Assembly (NCBI GenBank): GCA_964555295.1
Contig: CAZKRL010000034.1
Coordinates: 1 to 34,938 of the forward strand
From: CAZKRL01 sp964555295
GTDB taxonomy: Bacteria > Bacteroidota > Bacteroidia > Flavobacteriales_D > Sanyastnellaceae
DNA length: 34,938 nucleotides
Reading direction: 5' to 3'
Positions 27,417 through 34,926 of the stretch are shown here, one piece after another. Both the position numbers and the translations under genes were made by a program. The notes under the pieces are model-generated. The model made no database searches. It was not told the origin of the DNA and saw only the letters and a program-made list of their open reading frames with translations. Position 1 is the stretch's first letter. Each line of letters opens with the position of its first letter.

Positions 27417-27424
27417 CGAAAATA
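27417..27424 (-). promoter_or_regulatory. candidate -7 element for the hydroxyacyl-CoA dehydrogenase gene
   Basis: Read on the minus strand this is TATTTTCG, one mismatch from TAnnTTTG, ending four bases before ATG 27412. If used, transcription would begin at or almost at the start codon (leaderless or nearly so). No clear -33 element was found. Confidence 0.3.
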
Positions 27425-27538
27425 CAAGGACGACTAAGGGAAATACTCCATAAGTGTCATGCTATTTTTTTCTAAAGTATCATATGATTTGTTTACTTTG
27501 CAGAGTATTGAAAAACTAAACGAATCTCTTTAAACTTC

Positions 27539-29296
27539 ATGTTGCGACAGCGCCTATTTGATTTTGTTCTGCATCAGAGAGACAAAGAACCTCTGAAAAG
27601 AATGATGCATTCCCGTCTCGCTGGGCATTGGCAAACCATTTCAACACGTGAGTTTGTCAAGCAAATGAACTATGCCACCAAAGGTCTTTGCGGCCTGGGC
27701 ATAGAGCCCGGGGATCGTGTAGCATTGATCACTTCTGGAAACCGAATCGAGTGGAATATTTTGGATCATGCTATCATGCAAATGGGTGCGGTAGGTGTTC
27801 CGATCTATCCCACAATGACACCTGCTGATACCGCTTTCATTCTGAATCATAGCGAGTGCAAACTCTGTTTTGTGTCGGATGAAAAATTATTTCGGAAAGT
27901 TTCAAAACTGTTGCCCGAGACACCCGGCATTAAAAACATCTATACATTCGAAAAGGTGGCGGGGGCAAACCACTGGGAAGATCTCTTCAGTCTGGGCGAG
28001 AATATGGAGGATGAGCAACTCAAAGCCCTGCGCAACAAGGTGCGTGAAGAACAGTTGGCTACCATCATCTACACTTCCGGTACAACGGGGTTACCAAAAG
28101 GTGTAATGCTCAGTCACAAGAATATCGCGAGCAATGTACTTGCCTGTAAGGAAAGACTTCCTCATCTCGAGAAGGGAAGTCGCTGCGTGAGCTTCTTGCC
28201 CTGCTGCCACATCTACGAGCGCATGTTGCATTATTTATACATCCATAGTGGCGTGGAAATATACCTCACCGGTATGGAGACTATCAAAGATGATCTGGCA
28301 TACGCGAAGCCACATATCTTCTCGGCCGTGCCCAGACTTTTCGAGAAATTTTACGACGGTATTGTATCAAAGGGTATGGCTGCACCTGGTGTGAAAGGTA
28401 AAATTTTCAAGTGGGCACATGAATTAGCATTACGATGGGAACCCGAAGGTGGCGGCGGCCTTCTCTATGAACTGAAGCTCTCAATTGCACGTATGCTGGT
28501 GTTTGGAAAGGTTAGAAAGGCGTTGGGACTTGAAAACATAAAGGCCATTGCCTCAGGCAGTGCTCCATTGCAGGCCAGACATGCGAGGTTTTTTAATGCC
28601 GCCGAAATGCCCGTGCTAGAGGGCTATGGCCTTACCGAAACGTCACCCGTAATTACCGTTAATACCTTTCGCCGCAGCGGAATGTATCGTAATGGCAGTG
28701 TTGGGAAATGTATTCAAGGAGTAGAAGTGAAAATTGCCGACGATGGCGAAATTTTATGCAAAGGCCCAAACGTTATGATGGGCTATTATAAAGATGAAGC
28801 GCAAACGGCCGATATCATCCGCAATCGCTGGTTTCACACGGGTGATATCGGTAAAATAGAAGATGGATTTCTATTCATCACTGACCGCAAGAAGGAGCTG
28901 TTTAAAACATCCGCCGGAAAGTATATCGCCCCGCAAATGCTCGAAAACGCTCTCAAGGAGAGTCCGCTGATTGACCAAGTGGTGGTTACAGGCGAGGGAC
29001 AAAAATTTGCTGCTGCTTTGATTGTTCCCGATTACGCAAAATTGAAAGAGGCAATTGCCGCTGATGTAGATCATTCTGAATTGGTGCTACGCGACGATGT
29101 AAAAAAGCTGATGTTTGCTGAAATTGAAAAGATCAATGTGCGCTTTGGATCTTGGGAAAAAATAAGAGCATTCCGATTATTGCCGCGGGCACTAAGCATT
29201 GAAGATGGCGAGATGACTCCCACCTTGAAATTGAAGCGCAAGGTCATCTATGCCAACTGGAAAGCGCTTATCGACGACTGTTTCGATCGTGAATAA
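27539..29296 (+). CDS. long-chain fatty-acid--CoA ligase (AMP-forming)
   Basis: A 585-residue ANL-superfamily enzyme that activates fatty acids with ATP and CoA, feeding beta-oxidation or lipid synthesis. Signature motifs are present: the phosphate-binding loop IIYTSGTTGLPKGVMLSHKN (about residues 179-198), the ERMLHYLYIHSG helix, EGYGLTETSPVIT, WFHTGDIGKIEDGFL, and the hinge and C-terminal DRKKELFKTSAGKYIAPQMLE. The mostly soluble sequence suggests a cytoplasmic or membrane-peripheral protein, like other long-chain synthetases of the FadD/FAA group in Bacteroidota. It is divergent from the 3-hydroxyacyl-CoA dehydrogenase and followed after 12 bases by a PAP2 phosphatase, with which it probably forms a transcript. 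Exact chain-length preference is unknown. Confidence 0.95.
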   Translation: MLRQRLFDFVLHQRDKEPLKRMMHSRLAGHWQTISTREFVKQMNYATKGLCGLGIEPGDRVALITSGNRIEWNILDHAIMQMGAVGVPIYPTMTPADTAFILNHSECKLCFVSDEKLFRKVSKLLPETPGIKNIYTFEKVAGANHWEDLFSLGENMEDEQLKALRNKVREEQLATIIYTSGTTGLPKGVMLSHKNIASNVLACKERLPHLEKGSRCVSFLPCCHIYERMLHYLYIHSGVEIYLTGMETIKDDLAYAKPHIFSAVPRLFEKFYDGIVSKGMAAPGVKGKIFKWAHELALRWEPEGGGGLLYELKLSIARMLVFGKVRKALGLENIKAIASGSAPLQARHARFFNAAEMPVLEGYGLTETSPVITVNTFRRSGMYRNGSVGKCIQGVEVKIADDGEILCKGPNVMMGYYKDEAQTADIIRNRWFHTGDIGKIEDGFLFITDRKKELFKTSAGKYIAPQMLENALKESPLIDQVVVTGEGQKFAAALIVPDYAKLKEAIAADVDHSELVLRDDVKKLMFAEIEKINVRFGSWEKIRAFRLLPRALSIEDGEMTPTLKLKRKVIYANWKALIDDCFDRE

Positions 29297-29308
29297 TATG
29301 AGTTTATT

Positions 29309-29902
29309 ATGATCTGGCCTGAGTGGGATACATCGTTGTTGCTGGCCATCAATTCGCATCATCACCCCACATTCGACGTACTCATGTGGTGGGTAAGTAA
29401 GCCATGGATTTGGACACCCCTATACATTCTCATTTTCGCGGTATGCACCAAAAAATACGGGTGGAAAAATGCCGGTTACATTTTGCTTGCCTTTTGTGCA
29501 TTGATACTGTGCACTGATTTTCTCAATCTGCATGGCATAAAGAATACCGTTCAACGTCTCAGGCCAACACACGAACCCATGTTATCTGGCATATTGCACC
29601 TGCTCAGTGATGAAAACGGCCATCCATATCTCGGAGGTTTATATGGTTTTATCTCGAGCCATGCAGCAAACCATTTTGGAATGGCTTTTCTCATGGCGAA
29701 AATTACTAGGCCATGGCTTAAAGCCGCACCCTGGCTGTTTTATCTGTGGGCTTTTATTATTGCTTACAGCAGGGTATATATGGGAGTGCATTATCCATTA
29801 GATGTGATTTGCGGTGCGGCATTTGGCATCGCTGCAGGAGGCTTCATTTACTGGGCAATGCGCCGAATCATAAAACCACTAGAGACCGTTGTTGGCACTT
29901 GA
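29309..29902 (+). CDS. PAP2-family membrane phosphatase
   Basis: A 197-residue membrane protein with five to six helices and the three PAP2 phosphatase motifs: KNTVQRLRP (KX6RP-like, about 74-82), SSHAANHFGMAF (about 112-123) with the active-site His, and SRVYMGVHYPLDVICGA (SRX5HX3D). These act on lipid phosphates such as phosphatidate or undecaprenyl pyrophosphate. It follows the acyl-CoA synthetase by 12 bases and precedes the TonB-like region by about 32 bases. Undecaprenyl-pyrophosphate recycling and phosphatidate hydrolysis are both possible; the fatty-acid neighbour slightly favours lipid metabolism, which is inference. Confidence 0.93.
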   Translation: MIWPEWDTSLLLAINSHHHPTFDVLMWWVSKPWIWTPLYILIFAVCTKKYGWKNAGYILLAFCALILCTDFLNLHGIKNTVQRLRPTHEPMLSGILHLLSDENGHPYLGGLYGFISSHAANHFGMAFLMAKITRPWLKAAPWLFYLWAFIIAYSRVYMGVHYPLDVICGAAFGIAAGGFIYWAMRRIIKPLETVVGT

Positions 29903-29984
29903 TGCAAACTATCCGATAATCTGTTCTGCTGATAATGTTTCTCATACGGCTAATTTTACAACGTAATTCCTCTGCATCATCTCA

Positions 29985-29991
29985 AAAAAAG
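29985..29991 (+). promoter_or_regulatory. putative -1 ribosomal frameshift heptamer (A-AAA-AAG)
   Basis: A short frame starts at ATG 29935, 32 bases after the PAP2 stop, and would end at TAA 30007. Its codons CAA-AAA-AAG at 29983-29991 contain A-AAA-AAG in the same phase as the dnaX slippery site. A -1 slip there enters exactly the frame of the TonB-like gene, giving an unbroken 270-residue protein. A small stem (CCTTC, loop GCA, GAAGG at 30011-30023) lies 19 bases downstream, farther than the usual 5-9. A one-base error in the seven-A run would give the same join. Confidence 0.45.
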
Positions 29992-30050
29992 AAAGCATAC
30001 AACCCCTAAGCCTTCGCAGAAGGATCATTTACAACGCAATCATTGCTTCG

Positions 30051-30746
30051 TTGTTGGTTCATTTCTTTCTGCTATTCGTGACAGAAATGCTCACCCAAGA
30101 TTACCACGTGGGAAAGCCGGAGGCAGAGTACCATGAACTTGAAATGGAAATGATAACACCGGAGAAATTGCAGGAGCTGCCACCTGCTCCTCCGCGAGAG
30201 GCGCGCAATACCAATCTGAAAAATCTCGTAGCGAGCGAACATTCCGAAAGAAGTAATGAGACAAAAAATTTTCGAGGACAAAATCAACAGGCCATCAATG
30301 ACCAGGTGATGCAGGAGCTGAAGCAAATGGAATCGGACGAGTTTAAGCGTCTCACTGATAAGAATGGCGCTATATCCGTGGCAGATAAACAGAAGAAGTC
30401 TGACGGAGGCACGCAAAAGAAAAGTGATCTCGACTGGTATCGCGAACAACAGCATAACAAAAGTTACAACGGCACAGTGGCCGCATCATTCTCAATGAAG
30501 GGGCGTGACCTTCTTGATAACCCTTTACCTACCTATAGATGCAAACGAGCAGGCAAGGTTGTAGTGCGCATTGATATCGACGAAACCGGCCGAGTGACTT
30601 CGGCGAGAATTGATGAGTCTGCCTCTGATACGGATGAATGCCTCCGCAGTGAGTCGCTTTCTTTCGGTTCCAAATGGAAGTTCAGTTACAGCGGAAGTGC
30701 CCGCAAACAAAGTGGAAGTATCACCTTCACATTCGCGGCACAATAA
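30051..30746 (+). CDS. TonB-like energy transducer protein (5' end uncertain, probably continues upstream)
   Basis: The first recognised start in this frame is TTG 30051, giving 231 residues. The C-terminal half is a Bacteroidota TonB-like domain: GRDLLDNPLPTYRCKRAGKV, VVVRIDIDETGRVTSARI, a CL pair, KWKFSYSG and QSGSITFTF. The middle is charged and proline-containing (ELPPAPPRE), as expected for a periplasm-spanning linker. In the same frame, 5' of 30051, the codons read RRRIIYNAIIAS, so the membrane anchor RRRIIYNAIIASLLVHFFLL is split by the TTG start. The true protein therefore probably begins upstream, either by -1 frameshift from ATG 29935 or by an unusual start. It would energise TonB-dependent receptors; ExbB/ExbD genes are not in the window. 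The stop abuts the next convergent gene. Confidence 0.75.
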   Translation: MLVHFFLLFVTEMLTQDYHVGKPEAEYHELEMEMITPEKLQELPPAPPREARNTNLKNLVASEHSERSNETKNFRGQNQQAINDQVMQELKQMESDEFKRLTDKNGAISVADKQKKSDGGTQKKSDLDWYREQQHNKSYNGTVAASFSMKGRDLLDNPLPTYRCKRAGKVVVRIDIDETGRVTSARIDESASDTDECLRSESLSFGSKWKFSYSGSARKQSGSITFTFAAQ

Positions 30747-31961
30747 TCAGAGTCCGGCGTATTCACTCAGATATGCAAACTGAGGTGTAAGCTTGCCTTC
30801 TTTGGTGGTCTCTGTGGCATTGTACAAAATCCTGTCTTGATCACCATTGAAAAAATGCGGCATCACATGACGGATGAGTTCATCTCCAAAATCCTCCGAT
30901 GCATCCCGTGGCAATTCACAGGGTAAATTATCAATGGCCATTACCATAATACTATCCTCATGCAATGGATCACTTTCACGATTCGTTGAGGCATTATAGC
31001 CATAGAAGGGATCGGCAATGGTGCTTGACCGGATAGACGAGGCAATAGGCCCGTTGATGTCGCAGCTGATATCTGCAATCGTGCAACAACGCCAATCAGG
31101 AGAAGTTAAATGCTCTCGGTCTAATAAAACAGGGTTGCCTGCCGCCCACAGATGACATGCGAGTAGTAAGTCAGATTCACTCACAAATTGTGAGAGAATA
31201 CTTTTGTATGTGCCGGGCTCTTTGTAAAACTCCTGCTTCTGAAAATCACCCCTTTCCTTGTGAACGTAGTAATGCTTAGAGTCGAGATGTGTGTAAACGG
31301 GATGACCAAAAGTCTTGCCGATGAATTCCTCAGGGGCAACCTCTTTCAATTTCAGAGATTTCATAATCTCCAGCGCGCCATTGGCCACTCGGCCGTTTCC
31401 GGTGAGCACTATCTTCATCGAATCGGGCAATGAAATTTTGTCGAAGTGCGCCTCCATCTCTGAGCGGTCCTTGCAAGTAGATGGCGACGGCAATAAAAAT
31501 CTTCCCGACTTGATACCATATGCTCGTAAACCTTCAAAAGCGCCAACAATACCAGCGTATCTTCCAAAGCCGATAAGTCGTTTTCCACGCAAGTCACGAA
31601 TCACTTCATAATCGATGAGTTCAATTTTCCGACGAATGATTTCACGCATCAATTCGAGATTGTGTGGCTGTTTTTTGATCGTATGCGAAAAGAATAGATA
31701 CTTCTTACCAGGGAGCAGATGTTCTTTGGGGACTTCTTTGACTCCGATGATGAGGTCGCACGAGCTCAGGTCATCAGACATTTGTAGTCCTGCAATTCGA
31801 TACTCATCATCCTTGAAAATTCTGATATCACTGGGCTGAACAATTACCTGTGCACCGTATTGTTGCTGTACCTGCACACATTGATGAGGGGTGAGTGCTA
31901 CCCTGAGATCGTGAGGTACTTTACCTTCTCGTATAACACCGATTTTTTGAATTGCTTCCAT
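30747..31961 (-). CDS. NAD(P)-dependent oxidoreductase of the alanine dehydrogenase / LYS1 saccharopine dehydrogenase group
   Basis: A 404-residue cytoplasmic enzyme with an alanine dehydrogenase/PNT-type N-terminal domain: IREGKVPHDLRVALTP (residues 10-25), IIGVKEVPKEHLLPG with Lys75, and YLFFSHTIKKQ with His93. These two residues correspond to the catalytic Lys and His of the family. RLIGFGRYAGIVGAFEGLRA and the Rossmann loop GNGRVANGA (188-196) follow. The latter part (DWRCCTIADISCDINGPIAS) resembles yeast saccharopine dehydrogenase LYS1. The reaction may be NAD-linked lysine/saccharopine or a related amino-acid oxidation; I cannot choose. Its stop codon is directly adjacent to the stop of the convergent TonB-like gene (no intervening base). 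Confidence 0.82.
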   Translation of the reverse strand: MEAIQKIGVIREGKVPHDLRVALTPHQCVQVQQQYGAQVIVQPSDIRIFKDDEYRIAGLQMSDDLSSCDLIIGVKEVPKEHLLPGKKYLFFSHTIKKQPHNLELMREIIRRKIELIDYEVIRDLRGKRLIGFGRYAGIVGAFEGLRAYGIKSGRFLLPSPSTCKDRSEMEAHFDKISLPDSMKIVLTGNGRVANGALEIMKSLKLKEVAPEEFIGKTFGHPVYTHLDSKHYYVHKERGDFQKQEFYKEPGTYKSILSQFVSESDLLLACHLWAAGNPVLLDREHLTSPDWRCCTIADISCDINGPIASSIRSSTIADPFYGYNASTNRESDPLHEDSIMVMAIDNLPCELPRDASEDFGDELIRHVMPHFFNGDQDRILYNATETTKEGKLTPQFAYLSEYAGL

Positions 31962-31969
31962 GGGGTTGG

Positions 31970-31977
31970 CAAAAATA
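31970..31977 (-). promoter_or_regulatory. candidate -7 element for the LYS1-like gene
   Basis: On the minus strand this reads TATTTTTG, an exact TAnnTTTG match, eight bases before ATG 31961. That predicts a leader of only a few bases. No obvious TTG -33 element lies at the usual distance. Confidence 0.45.
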
Positions 31978-32034
31978 CATGGGTGGGGTATCGGTTGAGC
32001 GATGTTATTTGATCACGGCATGAAAGAGTTGAAT

Positions 32035-32042
32035 TATATTTG
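32035..32042 (+). promoter_or_regulatory. probable promoter (-7 element) of the tmRNA
   Basis: TATATTTG is an exact TAnnTTTG match 38 bases upstream of the mature tmRNA 5' end, with TTTG at 32008-32011 as a candidate -33 box (23-base spacer). The intervening leader would be removed by RNase P. The downstream tRNA-Val may share this transcript. Confidence 0.6.
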
Positions 32043-32080
32043 ACGCCCGTTCTTTGAAAACTGAGAATTCTTCTTGACAT

Positions 32081-32476
32081 GGGCCCGTTCCCCGGATTTG
32101 ACAGCAAGAAGAATAGCCGCGCAAGCATGCAGAGCCTTTTGCAGGGGAGCTCTTCAATCTGAAACTGCAAGTCAGAAATGACAACACTTCTTACGCACTT
32201 GCTGCCTAATCACCGGAGGTGATTGCGCTTAATCTCGGACTGGGTCCGGGACAAGTACAGTTCCGCAAAAGTTTTTTCTTTGGACCTATGCAATGGAGCT
32301 TCAACCACAAAGAATCGCACAATTCGAAGTCTGTAGAGGCGTGCTAAAACACACAGGCTAAGCGCAACATGGGTGGGTGTGATACCGGTGTTGCGACAAA
32401 AATCAACTTTACACTAAGCACGTAGAAACCGCGGAAATTCCTTGTTTGGACGTGGGTTCGACCCCCACCGGGTCCA
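32081..32476 (+). ncRNA. ssrA: tmRNA (transfer-messenger RNA, ssrA)
   Basis: A 396-nt RNA that rescues stalled ribosomes and tags the nascent peptide for proteolysis. The 5' GGGCCCG (32081-32087) pairs with CGGGTCC (32469-32475) with one G-U wobble to form the acceptor stem, and the 5' part contains GGATTTGACAG, close to the conserved GGATTCGAC. The T arm is GTGGG-TTCGACC-CCCAC near the 3' end. The mRNA-like part at 32174-32209 reads AGA AAT GAC AAC ACT TCT, then TAC GCA CTT GCT GCC TAA, giving a tag RNDNTSYALAA if AGA is the resume codon. The YALAA end is the expected protease signal. A perfect hairpin (AATCACC/GGTGATT) follows the tag stop. CCA is not encoded. Confidence 0.95.
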
Positions 32477-32493
32477 CATTTCTCAGTTGTATT

Positions 32494-32568
32494 GGGCAAT
32501 TAGCTCAGCTGGTTTAGAGCACTACCTCGACAAGGTAGGGGTCACTGGTTCGAACCCAGTATTGCCCA
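32494..32568 (+). tRNA. tRNA-Val (anticodon GAC)
   Basis: A 75-nt cloverleaf: acceptor GGGCAAT paired with ATTGCCC, D arm GCTC/GAGC, anticodon stem CTACC/GGTAG with loop TCGACAA (anticodon GAC), variable GGGTC, T arm ACTGG-TTCGAAC-CCAGT, and discriminator A. CCA is not encoded. The loop has C rather than the near-universal U at position 33. It lies 17 bases after the tmRNA on the same strand, suggesting a joint precursor. Confidence 0.95.
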
Positions 32569-32591
32569 CATTAGGATTGTTTCTATCTCCC

Positions 32592-32625
32592 GGAAGCGAA
32601 TTCAGTGCTTCCATCGCCTTTGTTT
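32592..32625 (+). terminator. possible terminator after the tmRNA/tRNA-Val unit
   Basis: GGAAGC (32592-32597) and GCTTCC (32607-32612) form a 6-bp stem with a nine-base loop, followed by ATCGCCTTTGTTTT. The T-tract is interrupted, so this is a weak call, but it is well placed between the tRNA and the convergent membrane-protein gene. Confidence 0.4.
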
Positions 32626-32670
32626 TCCGGTAGCATTTAGCTCACAGAAATGGTTTGATAATGCGCAAAA

Positions 32671-33423
32671 TCAAAGAGCTTTTTTCTCCTCCAAATCAAT
32701 GAATGCGCTAACGAACGCAATATTCACTATTGGAAACGCTATAATCGCTCCGACAAAGCATAGTGAAAACCCGAGGACAATGATCAGGTAACTCAACAAG
32801 ACGAAGCCAAGCACTTGCATTGGGGCGGACTTCATAACGGCAAATGCAGTTGTAATGGCACGAAGTAGACCTTCTCCTTTTATCAGCAAGTGAATTGTGG
32901 AATAACCCACCAGAAAGTAGATCGGCACGAAAGCAATCGTCGCCACTAAAAAAGTGATAATGAAATCAACGGCGTGAAGTAAAATGTAATTACCGACTTC
33001 TTCCATCGCGCCGGGGCTTTGCAATGATGGTGTCATTAAAATTTCGCGCACATGTAACACGGTTGCGAAATCCTCAGAAAAAACGATAAACGATGACGCC
33101 GCCATAATCCCCATAAAAACAATGGCAGAAATGAAAGAGATCAAGACAATTGAGATGTATTTCTTTTTGGTGAAGGCACCGAAAAAATCCATGAACATAG
33201 GCATCTCACCCGTGGCTTGAATGTGTGCAAACGAGTAGATGCCGGAAATCAATGGCTGAAGTATGAGGTAGGAGAAGACACGACTCATGATGGGCAAGAA
33301 GCCTAATGTGCCTGAGACTCCGGCGAGAATCATCAGCGCTATATATTGTAATGGATATGCCCCAAATAATTTGAATGCGCTGGAGAAATAATGCCTAGTG
33401 CGGAATGGGATTGTGTTCGTCAT
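32671..33423 (-). CDS. multi-pass membrane protein of unknown function
   Basis: A 250-residue protein with six or so hydrophobic helices. It has no catalytic or transport motif I can name. The pattern, a short polar start (MTNTIPFRTRHYFSSAFKLF), glycine-rich helices, an amphipathic middle loop around residues 120-150 and IHLLIKGEGLLRAITTAFAV before the last helices, resembles general DUF975/BPSS1780-like integral membrane families. I would not assign it. It lies 40 bases downstream of the SpoIIE-type phosphatase gene on the same strand, so the two may be co-transcribed. Confidence 0.8.
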   Translation of the reverse strand: MTNTIPFRTRHYFSSAFKLFGAYPLQYIALMILAGVSGTLGFLPIMSRVFSYLILQPLISGIYSFAHIQATGEMPMFMDFFGAFTKKKYISIVLISFISAIVFMGIMAASSFIVFSEDFATVLHVREILMTPSLQSPGAMEEVGNYILLHAVDFIITFLVATIAFVPIYFLVGYSTIHLLIKGEGLLRAITTAFAVMKSAPMQVLGFVLLSYLIIVLGFSLCFVGAIIAFPIVNIAFVSAFIDLEEKKAL

Positions 33424-33463
33424 AGCGGGTGAAGGTAGTACCTAAGGGCTGTTTGCCTGGCAA

Positions 33464-34777
33464 TTAAAATTTTACACCCATCAGTAAAATGTCATCTACC
33501 TGCTCTTGTTGTTGTTGCCAATCGTTTATTGCACGTTCGATTGCAATTTTTTGATCTACAATTTTAAGCGTCGAAATGGCGGAGAGTTTTTCATACAGCC
33601 GCTTCTTTGAAAACTTCTTTTCCTGCGGACCACCGAATTGATCCGTTATACCATCGGTGTACATGTAAAGCATGTCATCAACATCGTATGACAATGTGGT
33701 ATCCTGAAAGTTCTTGACCGACATATTCATTCCGCCGAGGGAAGTTTTTAATCCTGGAATTTCCATCAGCTCGTTTTTTCTGACATGAATAACTGGTCGC
33801 TTGGCCGAGGATATCACCAACTGTTGATTTTTTTTATCTACCAAGACGATAGAAATATCCATGCCGTCATGCACGAAATACTCGTGGTCTTTATGCTGGC
33901 GCAGAGTGGCTGAAATATGATGGTCTAACTCTCTCAATATCGCAGCGGGCTGAGTCACTTTGTTTTCTACTATGATGTGATTTAATGCGCTGCTCCCAAC
34001 AACCGTCATCATCGCCCCCGGAACCCCATGCCCCGTGCAGTCTCCGCATGCAAGGATGTGGCGATACGAGTCAATTTCATGAAACCAGAAAAAGTCACCG
34101 CTCACTATATCCTTTGGGCGATAAATGATGAAGGAAAGAGGAATGGCTCTGTAAATCGATTCTTCACCAGGCAATACAGCATGTTGAATTCTCCGCGCGT
34201 AACTGATCGAAGCCGTGATATCCTTGTTCTTAAGCTCAAGTTCTTTTCGCTGCGCATCAATCTCGTCATTTTTTTGTTGAATGCGCTGTTGCTGAATCTG
34301 TGAATAGGAATAGGTGCGGCTGAACAAAACAAGAAATGCAGTGAGGGATAATAAAATGATAATCGACTCCATCCAATCGCCGCCTATCAGGTAATTTGAT
34401 ACGCTCACTAAGACGGCAAACACGACAAGAAAAATTCTTCCGGTAACAGGTTTGTTGAACATAAAGGAAGAACCAATCGTCATGTTAATGAGCATCAACC
34501 ATGAGGGGGATTCAGGCCCTGAGACATAAGCGAGTAGAAAGTATATCGAGCCATTGATAAGAAAAATGAGATATCCCGGTTGAATTTGCCACCGGAGACT
34601 GTTCTTAAGAACCGCGACTGCCACAAGGGGAAACAGCGGCAATAGGCACAAAGTGGCCAACCAGTGAGCCGAGCAGAGCACACATACGACGCCGAAGGGG
34701 ATGTCGATCAGCGGGAATATGCTGAAAATATGTTTCCATAATTCTTCATGTGTCTGTCGTTGCCGAACATCTTTCAT
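33464..34777 (-). CDS. membrane-anchored SpoIIE/PP2C-type serine phosphatase
   Basis: A 437-residue protein. About six membrane helices fill residues ~15-165. A coiled-coil linker (roughly 170-205, rich in Q, K and E: RIQQKNDEIDAQRKELELKN) leads to a SpoIIE/RsbU phosphatase domain. Metal-binding and catalytic motifs are intact: DIVSGDFFWF (Asp228), CGDCTGHGVPGAMM (Asp246), YMYTDGITDQFGG (Asp375) and VDDILLMGV (Asp429/Asp430 region). Such proteins dephosphorylate anti-anti-sigma (STAS) factors or similar partners in response to a membrane signal. No STAS or anti-sigma kinase gene is in the window, so the partner is elsewhere. ATG 34777 is chosen over a TTG at 34819, since sequence before MKDVRQR is not typical. 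Confidence 0.92.
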   Translation of the reverse strand: MKDVRQRQTHEELWKHIFSIFPLIDIPFGVVCVLCSAHWLATLCLLPLFPLVAVAVLKNSLRWQIQPGYLIFLINGSIYFLLAYVSGPESPSWLMLINMTIGSSFMFNKPVTGRIFLVVFAVLVSVSNYLIGGDWMESIIILLSLTAFLVLFSRTYSYSQIQQQRIQQKNDEIDAQRKELELKNKDITASISYARRIQHAVLPGEESIYRAIPLSFIIYRPKDIVSGDFFWFHEIDSYRHILACGDCTGHGVPGAMMTVVGSSALNHIIVENKVTQPAAILRELDHHISATLRQHKDHEYFVHDGMDISIVLVDKKNQQLVISSAKRPVIHVRKNELMEIPGLKTSLGGMNMSVKNFQDTTLSYDVDDMLYMYTDGITDQFGGPQEKKFSKKRLYEKLSAISTLKIVDQKIAIERAINDWQQQQEQVDDILLMGVKF

Positions 34778-34887
34778 GGTTACAATGATAATCCGAAGGC
34801 AATAAAGTTTCAGGCCCAACGGTAAATGACTTGCGCGAGATTTTGAATGAATTTGCTTTCAGTTGCCTCTAACCCTTTTGTTCATCG

Positions 34888-34895
34888 TACTTTCG
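34888..34895 (+). promoter_or_regulatory. candidate -7 element for the gene starting at 34927
   Basis: TACTTTCG is one mismatch from TAnnTTTG, with TTG at 34863-34865 as a candidate -33 element (22-base spacer). It lies 31 bases before a possible ATG at 34927 and faces away from the phosphatase gene. Confidence 0.45.
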
Positions 34896-34926
34896 CGCCC
34901 TAACAATTTTTCAGTGATTAATTACT

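Noticed and set aside
32005..32187. Small minus-strand ORFs over the tmRNA
   Set aside because: They run through structured RNA sequence and carry no protein family features.
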